From positions 1 to 7,435 of the forward strand of contig JAFYRZ010000090.1 of assembly GCA_017546745.1 (NCBI GenBank): 7,435 nucleotides of DNA, in the 5' to 3' direction. Of this stretch, positions 1 to 6,453 are shown piece by piece. Positions within the stretch are counted from its first letter, which is position 1. Each line of letters starts with the position of its first letter. Made by a program: the position numbers and the translations under genes. Source of the DNA: Clostridia bacterium (GTDB lineage Bacteria; Bacillota_A; Clostridia; Oscillospirales; CAG-272). Under the pieces are notes generated by a model. That model ran no database searches. It worked only from the letters and a program-made list of their open reading frames with translations, and was not told the origin of the DNA.

Positions 1-1
1 A

Positions 2-46
2 GGAGCTGCGGCACTGTCGCATAGGGCTTATGAAGGAAAACAATAG
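2..46 (+). CDS. Possible C-terminal tail of an unidentified upstream gene
   Basis: Reading frame 2 is open from the window edge to a TAG at 44-46 and would end in a tail reading GAAALSHRAYEGKQ, overlapping the start of azlC by 17 bases. Such an overlap would fit translational coupling and explain why azlC has only a weak ribosome binding site. Frame 1 also closes close by, with TAG at 22-24 (tail RSCGTVA), so the sequence alone does not say which frame, if any, is coding. No family can be recognised from so few residues. Treat as a tentative marker that an upstream gene may be cotranscribed with azlCD. Confidence 0.25.
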   Translation, partial: GAAALSHRAYEGKQ

Positions 47-758
47 CTTCTTATGGGGAATACGCGATGGCATTCCCATCGGCCTCGGATATATCTCGGT
101 ATCCTTTGCCTTTGGCATTCTTGCGGCATCTCTCGGACTTTCTATCCTTGAGGCAACGCTTATATCCTTATTCAATATGACCTCGGCGGGTCAGCTTGCC
201 GCTGTGCCGATCATTGCTTCCTTCGGCTCTTATATTGAGCTTGCGCTCTCCCAGCTGGTTATAAATATGCGCTACGCTCTGATGTCGGTATCGCTTTCGC
301 AAAAGCTTGGTAAAAGCGTTTGCCTTCGCGACAGATTTCCCTTTGCGTTCGTAAACACCGACGAGGTATTTGCGGTCGCGACCGGAAGACCCGGGCTTGT
401 CGGTAAGCGCTATATGTACGGTCTTATCCTGCCCCCGGTCATCGGCTGGACCTTGGGTACGGCGCTCGGGGCGATCGCGGGAAATATCCTCCCATCTATA
501 ATTACCACCGCACTTGGCGTTGCGATCTATGCGATGTTCGTTGCTATCGTTACACCCGGAGTTATGGCAAGCAGAAGCAACGCTATACTCGTTCTTCTCT
601 CGGCTATCCTCTCCTCGGTATTTTACTACGTTCCCTTTCTTCGCGAGAATATTCAATCGGGCTTTGTTATCATAATCTGCGCGGCTCTGGCAAGCATAAC
701 GCTTGCGCTCGTTGCCCCCGTGCCGGACGAGCCGGAGGAGGATGTCTATGCCGCATAA
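30..758 (+). CDS. azlC: AzlC family branched-chain amino acid export permease, large subunit
   Basis: This 242-residue polytopic membrane protein has the features of the AzlC family (AzlC/YgaZ), which with AzlD/YgaH exports branched-chain amino acids and analogues across the cytoplasmic membrane. Visible family marks are the N-terminal GIRDGIPIGLGY segment (10-21), the TSAGQLAA stretch (51-58) where the family has a small-residue/Gly motif, INMRYALM (78-85) with the conserved Asn-Arg, and TDEVFA (110-115). Hydrophobic segments continue to about residue 230, followed by a short acidic tail. Length is normal and the gene is intact. The ATG at 30 is chosen because the family starts just before this motif, although the frame stays open to the window edge and only a weak GGG lies upstream. 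It overlaps azlD by 11 bases. Family assignment is confident; the substrate is inferred from the family. Confidence 0.93.
   Translation: MKENNSFLWGIRDGIPIGLGYISVSFAFGILAASLGLSILEATLISLFNMTSAGQLAAVPIIASFGSYIELALSQLVINMRYALMSVSLSQKLGKSVCLRDRFPFAFVNTDEVFAVATGRPGLVGKRYMYGLILPPVIGWTLGTALGAIAGNILPSIITTALGVAIYAMFVAIVTPGVMASRSNAILVLLSAILSSVFYYVPFLRENIQSGFVIIICAALASITLALVAPVPDEPEEDVYAA
734..741 (+). promoter_or_regulatory. Ribosome binding site that decides the azlD start
   Basis: GGAGGAGG lies inside the end of azlC. It directly abuts the ATG at 742 but sits six bases before the ATG at 748, so 748 is the better initiation codon. Confidence 0.75.
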
Positions 759-1086
759 TTTTCTTACCTTTTTATCCTACCTTGCAGTATGCGCGGGCGT
801 TACCTACCTTATAAGGCTTCTCCCCCTCTTGTTTATACGAAAAAAGATAAAAAACAGGTTTATCCGCTCGTTTTTGCACTACGTGCCCTACTCCGTCTTG
901 ACGGTTATGGCTTTCCCCGCGATCTTCCATTCCACGACCTACGTAACCTCGGCTATCGCAGGCTTTGCCGTTGCGGTGCTTCTTGCGGTGAGAAAAAAGA
1001 GCCTTATCATCGTTGCCGCGGGCGCATCCGTCGCGGTTCTTGCCATAGAGCTTTTGGCTGCCTACACACCGCTCGCACTCTTTTAA
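748..1086 (+). CDS. azlD: AzlD family branched-chain amino acid export subunit
   Basis: A 112-residue, very hydrophobic protein matching the AzlD family, the small partner that works with AzlC in branched-chain amino acid export. It shows about four membrane segments (roughly 5-30, 43-61, 64-82 and 86-107). Family-like stretches are TYLIRLLP (19-26), with the conserved Arg and Pro in the first helix, and YVPYSVLTVMAFPAIF (45-60). The start at 748 overlaps the end of azlC by 11 bases, and its Shine-Dalgarno lies inside azlC, so the two are probably translationally coupled in stoichiometric amounts. Another ATG two codons upstream (742) is too close to the Shine-Dalgarno. The gene ends in TAA and is followed by a strong terminator at 1141-1188. 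Order and overlap are typical of azlCD pairs. Confidence 0.92.
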   Translation: MPHNFLTFLSYLAVCAGVTYLIRLLPLLFIRKKIKNRFIRSFLHYVPYSVLTVMAFPAIFHSTTYVTSAIAGFAVAVLLAVRKKSLIIVAAGASVAVLAIELLAAYTPLALF

Positions 1087-1140
1087 TTAGCGCATTTTGC
1101 TAACCTTACTTTACAACTTTATAGCGCTTTCATAAAAATT

Positions 1141-1188
1141 AAGCCTTATCCGCTTCAACGATCCTGCGGATAAGGCTTGTTTTATTTT
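1141..1188. terminator. Bidirectional intrinsic terminator between azlD and the GH39-like gene
   Basis: A perfect 13-bp stem pairs AAGCCTTATCCGC (1141-1153) with GCGGATAAGGCTT (1166-1178) around a 12-base loop. On the + strand it is followed by GTTTTATTTT (1179-1188), ending azlCD transcripts. On the minus strand the stem is followed by AATTTTTATG (complement of 1131-1140), so it can also end the convergent lacI-esterase-GH39 operon. Confidence 0.88.
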
Positions 1189-1196
1189 CGTCTTAA

Positions 1197-1235
1197 AGGG
1201 TGTCTTACACACCTTTATAGGTCGGGCGACCCTAT
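1197..1235 (-). other. Two small hairpins just after the stop of the GH39-like gene
   Basis: Directly after the TGA, the minus-strand transcript can form two stems. The first (1217-1235) pairs ATAGGGTCG with CGACCTAT with one bulged base. The second (1197-1213) is an eight-pair stem including one G-U pair around a five-base loop. Neither has a T-tract, so they are not terminators by themselves. They could protect the mRNA 3' end or add to the terminator at 1141-1178. Any function is inferred. Confidence 0.4.
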
Positions 1236-2606
1236 TCAGCTCTTAAACAGAAGAAAGCTTCCGGGCGCGAGGGTGATGCAGGCGTTGTCGATCTCTTTGG
1301 GGTCGAGCCTTGCCACGTCGTCAACGAGGTACGCCTTCATTTCTGCGGGGAGGTTCGTCGTAACCGTCCTTTCCTCGCAGGTCGCGTTTACGATAAGTGC
1401 GGCGCGCTTGCCGCCATCCGCCGCCGCAAGGGTGTAGATGCCGTCCTTGCCCTTGGTGCATTCTACCTGATTGCCGAGCTTATAAAGCTCGTTGAACGCG
1501 GGGAACGCGTAGTAAAGGGGTGTGGGCTTTGAGGTTAAGGGGTTAAACATTCCGCGGTATGCCGAGGTATCAACGCCTGCGTCGTAGTAGCAAAGTATCT
1601 TGGTCTTGGTATCCTGCATAGCGCACATCATAGAGAGCGTCTTTGCGGCGGCGATGCCTGTACCGCGCTCGAGCTTTGCCTTTGCGTAGGACTCGTCAAA
1701 GCTGCCCCTGTCCTCGCAAACGTTGTTCCACTCGTTAAGCTGGGTCTCAACGTCACCGTATCCGTATTCCTTAAGGCGCCTGTCAAGATATTCCGCGCAA
1801 ACGACGGTTCTTTCAGTAGAAAGGTAGCTGTGCCAAGAGAAGAAGTCGAGGGGTGCGCCCTCGCGCTTGATGTGCTCCATAAAGCCCTCGAAGAAGTCGA
1901 TAAAGTTGCGGCTTCTTGCCGAGGAATAACAGGTGTCGTCGCTCTTTTCCCAATTTCCGCCGTATCTCTCGGGGTCGGAATGGATATGGCGGAAGCCGCA
2001 GGTCGCGTAGCCTCCGACCTTGATTTCGTCACCGAATACCGCCTTTAAGTGCTTTGCGGCAACCGTATAAAGCTCGTAAAACTCTTCGGGCGTGCCGTGC
2101 CACATCTGGTTTTCGGTATCGTCCCTGCCGTTATCCGGCTCGTTCCAGATCTCCCAGTACTTGATTCCGTACTTAAAGCCGTTTGCCCAGCCGTAGTTGT
2201 AGTGGAGAATGATATGCTCGCAGATCTCTGCCCACTTTTTCGGGTCCTTGGGCGGGAATATTCTGTATGCCTTTAAGAAATGATAGTTCTCGATAGTTTC
2301 GCCAAGGCGGTAGATAGGCTCAACCCCCTCCTCGTGAAGTCTTCCGAGAAGCCAGTCGGTAAAGGTAAAGTCGTAGGACGCCTCGTCGTTTACGTCCGCG
2401 TCAAAATTTCTGAAAATATTGTGAATATCAACGTATACGTCGCCGCCGTAGTTGCCGCCAACATCATGCAGCCTTGAATAAGGTACGCCTGCTTCGCCAA
2501 GATAGTTAATAAGGTCGTCACCGGGGCCCCAGAAGGGGGGCTGGCCAACACCGTGCATTTCCTTCATCTTGCCTATTTTTTTATCAAAATTAAATTCAAG
2601 CTTCAT
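1236..2606 (-). CDS. GH39-like retaining glycoside hydrolase (beta-xylosidase-type), cytoplasmic
   Basis: A 456-residue protein with the layout of glycoside hydrolase family 39 (clan GH-A): an (alpha/beta)8 barrel from about 15 to 370, then a small beta-rich domain (about 380-456). WEIWNEPDN (151-159) holds the probable acid/base Glu156, and NEWN (291-294) the probable nucleophile Glu292. YSRLHD (43-48) and WHSY (258-261) match barrel positions typical of the family. No signal peptide is visible, so it should act in the cytoplasm on imported glycosides. Known GH39 activities include beta-xylosidase and alpha-L-iduronidase; the exact substrate cannot be read here. It is the last gene of the operon, 19 bases after the esterase, with AAAGG (2614-2618) seven bases before the ATG. 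The acetylesterase neighbour suggests an acetylated xylo-oligosaccharide or related glycoside. A related clan GH-A family is the main alternative. Confidence 0.85.
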   Translation of the reverse strand: MKLEFNFDKKIGKMKEMHGVGQPPFWGPGDDLINYLGEAGVPYSRLHDVGGNYGGDVYVDIHNIFRNFDADVNDEASYDFTFTDWLLGRLHEEGVEPIYRLGETIENYHFLKAYRIFPPKDPKKWAEICEHIILHYNYGWANGFKYGIKYWEIWNEPDNGRDDTENQMWHGTPEEFYELYTVAAKHLKAVFGDEIKVGGYATCGFRHIHSDPERYGGNWEKSDDTCYSSARSRNFIDFFEGFMEHIKREGAPLDFFSWHSYLSTERTVVCAEYLDRRLKEYGYGDVETQLNEWNNVCEDRGSFDESYAKAKLERGTGIAAAKTLSMMCAMQDTKTKILCYYDAGVDTSAYRGMFNPLTSKPTPLYYAFPAFNELYKLGNQVECTKGKDGIYTLAAADGGKRAALIVNATCEERTVTTNLPAEMKAYLVDDVARLDPKEIDNACITLAPGSFLLFKS

Positions 2607-2625
2607 TTTTTTACCTTTCTTATTT

Positions 2626-3993
2626 TTACTCTTCCGAAACCGGGAAATCCTTAAAGCAAAGCATCGGCATACCCGTGCCGTAATCGATAATTATAGCGTG
2701 GGGGTCGGAGCCGTGCTGTCCCGTAACCGTCGCAGGGAGGGTGATATCGCGCGAGAATTCAAGCACGACCGATGAGCCCGTCATACGCGACACCGTAAGG
2801 GGTACGATGCCGTCCTTATCCTTCAGGATAATGGGATATCTTTCATACGACGCGCCAATATCGGAGAGGTATTCTCTTACGTTTTTAAGAGTAACCGTGA
2901 CCGTCCTGCTTCCCGTAAGGGTTGCCGAGATTATCTCGGGTGCATCGTAATTTTCGCCTATTTTGTAAACCTTGTTTAGCATTTGGAGTGCCAAGCGCTC
3001 TCCAAGCATAAGATTAGACACTCTTGCGTTATGTATAAAATCCGACATTATGGTCGAGTCTATCGCGGGGAGAACGTACACGCCGGGTATCTCGTTTGCC
3101 GCGCGTCTTTGCGCCTCTCTTACCGAGTCGTAGTCGTTATCATGCTCCGCGTCGTACTCGCGCGTTACGTGTCTGTTAAGCTGGAAGGTAAAGATGGGAA
3201 GCTCGGGGTCACCAAGGTCGCGCCTGAGGTCCTCGACAAGCCTTGCGAAGCGGCAAAGATACCCCTCGGTGCTTTCTCCGTCACCCGCATCGGTACAACC
3301 CTGATACCAAAGCACCGCCTTTATTTTTCTCTCTCCGATAGCCGAGAGCGCCCTCTCGTAAAGGTCACCTCTCTCACTCATAAGCCAGCGCGAGAGCGGT
3401 GCGCCGCCAACCGCCGCAGGGATAAGTCCCACGGGGCGGCCCGTGCTTCTCTTTATCTTCTTTGCGAAGGAGAGGAACATATTGTGTCTTGAATCCGGGC
3501 CAAAGGGCATCGTTGCGATATCCCACTCTCGAAGAGAGCGCATTACCGATATGCCAATTTCGGGCACCTCTCTCGCAATTCCGCGCGCCATTCCCGCGGC
3601 ATTTGACTGCCCCTCGATAAGGAACACGTCACCGACGAAAAGGTGGTAAATCTTCTCGCCGCCAAGCGAATACTCGACGGGGCGCTCGCGGTCGAGCATG
3701 GTAAAATCTACGGTATAAGGTCCGCCGACGGGTATGCCGGGTATCCTTACCGAGAAGTAATTCCCTATCGCCTCGACCCTCGCGGGGGCGCATACCTCCG
3801 CGCCGTTTTCCTCGTCTATTACTCTCGCATAGACCTTCTCGGGCGAGAAGCGCCTTTCGTCCTCGTCATAGCTCGACCAGGGGCAAAACTCACCCTCAAC
3901 ATAAATCTCGGCATAGCCGCCTACCTCTTGTATGACCTCAAAGCTTGACGGCGCTTTCATAAGCTTTACGTAATCTAATCTATTTTCGTTCAC
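2626..3993 (-). CDS. SASA/DUF303-type carbohydrate O-acetylesterase (sialate O-acetylesterase-like, CE6/CE20-related)
   Basis: A 455-residue SGNH-fold esterase expected to remove O-acetyl groups from sugars. Residues about 20-115 form a beta-rich N-terminal domain, the SGNH domain follows (116-340), and a C-terminal beta-rich region (350-450) ends in YGTGMPMLCFKDFPV, like other sialate-O-acetylesterase-type proteins. The nucleophile is Ser130 in GQSN (128-131). WYQG (229-232) is the family's second signature, and the Asp318-x-x-His321 pair forms the block V motif. Two signature positions differ from the usual GQSNM and WYQGE: they read GQSNA and WYQGC. No signal peptide is seen, so it is cytoplasmic. 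Start is GTG at 3993, supported by AGGAG seven bases upstream. It lies 24 bases after the regulator gene and 19 before the GH39-like gene, pointing to deacetylation of the hydrolase's substrate. Acetyl-xylan-type activity is as likely as sialate esterase activity. Confidence 0.88.
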   Translation of the reverse strand: MNENRLDYVKLMKAPSSFEVIQEVGGYAEIYVEGEFCPWSSYDEDERRFSPEKVYARVIDEENGAEVCAPARVEAIGNYFSVRIPGIPVGGPYTVDFTMLDRERPVEYSLGGEKIYHLFVGDVFLIEGQSNAAGMARGIAREVPEIGISVMRSLREWDIATMPFGPDSRHNMFLSFAKKIKRSTGRPVGLIPAAVGGAPLSRWLMSERGDLYERALSAIGERKIKAVLWYQGCTDAGDGESTEGYLCRFARLVEDLRRDLGDPELPIFTFQLNRHVTREYDAEHDNDYDSVREAQRRAANEIPGVYVLPAIDSTIMSDFIHNARVSNLMLGERLALQMLNKVYKIGENYDAPEIISATLTGSRTVTVTLKNVREYLSDIGASYERYPIILKDKDGIVPLTVSRMTGSSVVLEFSRDITLPATVTGQHGSDPHAIIIDYGTGMPMLCFKDFPVSEE

Positions 3994-4000
3994 GTTAAAT

Positions 4001-4005
4001 CTCCT
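4001..4005 (-). promoter_or_regulatory. Ribosome binding site supporting the GTG start of the esterase
   Basis: On the minus strand AGGAG lies seven bases before the GTG at 3991-3993, inside the 24-base gap after the regulator's stop codon. Its ideal spacing is what selects the GTG start. Confidence 0.8.
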
Positions 4006-4017
4006 GCCTTTAAAGGA

Positions 4018-4998
4018 TCAGCCCTTAAGATTTCTTAACGACTCTCTTATGTGTATCTCGTAGGGCACAAACACCGTTTCCTCGGATCTGTAATGCTTAT
4101 CCTCGAGCTTCTTAAGCATAAGGGTAACGATCCTGTCGGCGGCAATATCCTGATCAAAGCCTATCGAGGAAAGCGGCACGTCAAGATAGCTCGTTATAAG
4201 CTCGTTATCGTAGCCGACGAACGAGATGTCCTGCGGAATACGGTATCCGCACTGCATAGCTCTCTTCATAGCACCGAATGCGATCTGGTCGTACGCCGCA
4301 AAAACGACAGACGGCACGTCGCCCGCGTCGATAAGCTTCTGCATTCCTATCTCACCCGCAAGAGCGCTTCTCTCGGGCGTGTCGGAAATTATATACTTGG
4401 ATTTTACGGGAATGCCGTGATGTCTTAACGCCTGCTTAAACGCGTCAAGCTTTCCTACCGTAGAGAACTCTCCGATAAATCCTATGCTCTTGTGTCCGAA
4501 TTCCTTTATCCTGCCGACAAGCTCTGTAATAGCGTCGTCCTGATAAAATCTTACCCTGTCCGCGTTTGTATTCTTGCCGAGCGCGCCCTTCATAACGATA
4601 AGAGGTACCTCGTCGGGGTTCTGTATCTTCTCGGAATATCCAACGACTATAACGCCGTCTACGTGCATTCTGTAAACGAAATCCGAGAAAAGGCGCGCGG
4701 TGTGGGTGCTGTCATACCTCGTTATACCGACTATCGTATCAATTCCGTTCTTATTGAGAAGTCGCTCTATCGCACCGCAAAGACCTGAGCAGAACTCTCT
4801 TTCCGCCGCGGGAATAAGTATCGCAACAACCTTACGGCTTCTGTGTCCCTTGTAGTATTTTTCAAAGCAGCCGTATTTTTTTGCCGCCTTAAATACACGC
4901 TCTCGCGTTTCCTCTCCCACGTCTGTCGCACCGCTGAACGCCTTTGATACCGCGCTGACCGAAAGTCCAAGCTCACGCGCAAGCTCGTTAAGTGTCAT
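4018..4998 (-). CDS. LacI/GalR family transcriptional regulator
   Basis: A 326-residue LacI-type repressor: an N-terminal helix-turn-helix (MTLNELARELGLSVSAVSKA, 1-20, then a recognition-helix continuation to about 43) and a periplasmic-binding-protein-like sugar-sensing domain from about 56 to 322. Family marks include VVFAAYDQIAFGAMKRAM (221-238), IPQDISFVGYDN (244-255) and the following L-x-S-I-x-x-D (266-272). The hinge (about 43-56) lacks the usual N-x-x-A-R-x-L helix; by alignment the conserved minor-groove Leu is replaced by Gly. The ATG at 4998 is preferred to the in-frame TTG at 5004, which is too close to the Shine-Dalgarno at 5009-5015. It leads an operon with the esterase and GH39-like genes and is divergent from the MFS transporter, so it probably controls both units in response to a sugar. 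The effector is unknown. Confidence 0.93.
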   Translation of the reverse strand: MTLNELARELGLSVSAVSKAFSGATDVGEETRERVFKAAKKYGCFEKYYKGHRSRKVVAILIPAAEREFCSGLCGAIERLLNKNGIDTIVGITRYDSTHTARLFSDFVYRMHVDGVIVVGYSEKIQNPDEVPLIVMKGALGKNTNADRVRFYQDDAITELVGRIKEFGHKSIGFIGEFSTVGKLDAFKQALRHHGIPVKSKYIISDTPERSALAGEIGMQKLIDAGDVPSVVFAAYDQIAFGAMKRAMQCGYRIPQDISFVGYDNELITSYLDVPLSSIGFDQDIAADRIVTLMLKKLEDKHYRSEETVFVPYEIHIRESLRNLKG

Positions 4999-5008
4999 AA
5001 TCAAATTG

Positions 5009-5015
5009 CTCCTTT
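5009..5015 (-). promoter_or_regulatory. Ribosome binding site of the LacI-type regulator gene
   Basis: AAAGGAG on the minus strand lies 10 bases before the ATG at 4998 and only 4 before the in-frame TTG at 5004. The spacing favours the ATG. Confidence 0.7.
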
Positions 5016-5054
5016 GTTTTCGTATTGAACAACACTGCGTATATTCTTGACACT

Positions 5055-5083
5055 ATTATAACAAAGGAGGAAAAATTTTGCAA
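5055..5083 (-). promoter_or_regulatory. Sigma-A promoter of the lacI-esterase-GH39 operon
   Basis: Read on the minus strand: -35 TTGCAA (5078-5083, four of six consensus), a 17-base spacer, and a consensus -10 TATAAT (5055-5060) preceded by TGT, giving an extended -10. Transcription should start near 5048, leaving a leader of about 50 bases before the regulator's ATG. Confidence 0.8.
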
Positions 5084-5113
5084 TACTTTTATTTACTTTT
5101 TTCGTAATTTTAG

Positions 5114-5142
5114 TAGACAAATATTTGTTTTTATGGTATAAT
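5114..5142 (+). promoter_or_regulatory. Sigma-A promoter of the MFS transporter gene
   Basis: -35 TAGACA (5114-5119, five of six consensus), a 17-base spacer, and -10 TATAAT (5137-5142) preceded by TGG, an extended -10. The start of transcription is expected near 5149, about 24 bases before the GTG codon. The promoter lies divergent from that of the regulator operon, with about 76 bases between the two -10 boxes. Confidence 0.85.
5117..5128. promoter_or_regulatory. Candidate LacI-family operator palindrome
   Basis: ACAAATATTTGT is a perfect 12-bp palindrome overlapping the -35 box and the spacer of the transporter promoter, where a bound repressor would block RNA polymerase. It sits in the divergent region next to the regulator gene. 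Unlike classic LacI-family operators it has TA, not CG, at the centre. Assignment is by position and symmetry only; AT-rich DNA gives short palindromes by chance. Confidence 0.5.
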
Positions 5143-5157
5143 AACGAAAGAAAAAAG

Positions 5158-5165
5158 AAAGGAGG
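5158..5165 (+). promoter_or_regulatory. Ribosome binding site supporting the GTG start of the MFS gene
   Basis: AAAGGAGG lies seven bases before the GTG at 5173-5175. An upstream in-frame TTG at 5125 falls inside the promoter spacer, so it cannot be the start of this transcript. Confidence 0.85.
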
Positions 5166-5172
5166 GCATACC

Positions 5173-6453
5173 GTGACCGCAAAACAGAGTAAAACCACGA
5201 GGATCGCTTATATCGTTGAGGCGTCGTTTGAATATTTCGTTGCACTTTTCGTAACCGGAACGTTCCTAGGCTACATACTTGACGCGCTCGGTCTTAGCGA
5301 CGCGATGCAGGGCATAATCTCCACCTTTGCGAGCCTTACCTGCGGAGCGCAGCTCTTCTCTATCTTCCTCTCGGGCAGACGCGCAAAGAGGATCGTGACC
5401 ATAGGTCACGCGATAAACCTTTTGTCCTTCGTTCTTCTTTATCTTCTCCCTATCTTTAACCTCACCCCCGGGGCAAAAACCGCGCTTCTTCTCGTTTTTC
5501 TCTTTCTCGGAAATCTTATCAAAAACGCGATAACCCCGACCAAGATAACCTGGCTTATGTCTGCCGTTCCAAACAAGGAGCGCGGCAGATTTACCGCAAC
5601 CAAGGAGATGATCTCGCTTGCTGGCGGTATGATCGTTTCGGTTGCACTCGGTAGAATTGCCGATATCTTCCGCTCCTCTGACGGGCTTCCCACAAGGACC
5701 TATTACGTAATCTGCTCTGTTGCCCTTCTCTTCCTCGCCCTCGTGCATATAAGCTCGCTTCTTATCTCCTCGGAGGATACCGAGCGTCCTCTGCCCGAGC
5801 GTGTGTCTGTTGGTAAGACGGTAAAGAAGCTTATAAAAAACACCGACCTCTTAAAGGTCAGCCTTGTCGGTATCGTTTATAATATCGCCTCGGGATTTTC
5901 GGCTTCCTTCTTCGTTTCCTACGCAAGAAGTGAACTTTCGTTTACATTTACAGCACTTACGCTTATGAGCGTGCTGTCCTCGCTCTGCCGTATCGTTATC
6001 TCTCCCGTGCTCGGAAGGCTTGCGGATAAGCGCGGATTTTCCTACGCTATGACGGTAAGCTTCGTCATAATGGCGGCGGCATTTTTATCCCACGCATTTG
6101 CAGCACCCGGCGCTCTCAGGTGGCTTCACCTCGTTTACCTTTGCTTAAGCGCCTTTGCCCTCGGCGGCATTAACGGCGGAGTTATCAACCTTATCTTCGA
6201 CTACGTTCGCCCCGACGAAAGATCGGTCGCCCTCGGTGTTAAGAATGCCGTCGGCGGAGTTCTCGCATTCCTCTCGGCGCTCGCGGGCGGTGCTATCCTC
6301 TCTGCTATACAAAAGCGCGGCGGTCTTACCGTCCTCGGTATCAACCTCTACGCCCAGCAGGTATTGGCGCTCGTATCCTTCGTTATCATCATCCTGCTTA
6401 TCGTCTATATGCGCCTCGTTATCACCCCGCTCAAGGTTATCGACGAGGAGTGA
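5173..6453 (+). CDS. MFS family transporter, probably for sugars or glycosides
   Basis: A 426-residue major facilitator superfamily protein with about 12 hydrophobic segments (roughly 12-36, 45-68, 74-95, 100-120, 145-165, 176-197, 228-250, 258-280, 290-310, 316-338, 354-376 and 394-416) and a charged central loop (199-226). VPNKERGRF (132-140) and GRLADKRG (280-287), the latter resembling the MFS motif A loop, support the family. A GTG start at 5173 is used because an ideal Shine-Dalgarno precedes it and the promoter lies just upstream. Divergent placement from a LacI-type regulator and two cytoplasmic carbohydrate enzymes suggests uptake of their substrate. The direction and substrate are inferred, and a drug or sugar efflux role cannot be excluded. 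The stop codon overlaps the end of the inverted-repeat element at 6453-6631. Confidence 0.9.
   Translation: MTAKQSKTTRIAYIVEASFEYFVALFVTGTFLGYILDALGLSDAMQGIISTFASLTCGAQLFSIFLSGRRAKRIVTIGHAINLLSFVLLYLLPIFNLTPGAKTALLLVFLFLGNLIKNAITPTKITWLMSAVPNKERGRFTATKEMISLAGGMIVSVALGRIADIFRSSDGLPTRTYYVICSVALLFLALVHISSLLISSEDTERPLPERVSVGKTVKKLIKNTDLLKVSLVGIVYNIASGFSASFFVSYARSELSFTFTALTLMSVLSSLCRIVISPVLGRLADKRGFSYAMTVSFVIMAAAFLSHAFAAPGALRWLHLVYLCLSAFALGGINGGVINLIFDYVRPDERSVALGVKNAVGGVLAFLSALAGGAILSAIQKRGGLTVLGINLYAQQVLALVSFVIIILLIVYMRLVITPLKVIDEE

Noticed and set aside
168..656. Open frame of 162 codons opposite azlC
   Set aside because: It lies antisense to a clear family member and has a charged, low-pattern composition without any motif or ribosome binding site.
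2983..3492. Open frame of 169 codons opposite the acetylesterase
   Set aside because: It is a shadow of a gene with clear catalytic motifs on the other strand, with no start signal or family resemblance.
5047..5070. Perfect TTGACA (5047-5052) and AAAGGAGG (5063-5070) on the + strand, suggesting a further + promoter and small gene
   Set aside because: No -10 box lies at 16-18 bases from this TTGACA, and the possible frame from the TTG at 5078 is only nine codons long.
5125..5172. In-frame TTG extension of the MFS gene
   Set aside because: It lies within the promoter spacer and upstream of the predicted transcription start, with no ribosome binding site. The GTG at 5173 has an ideal one.
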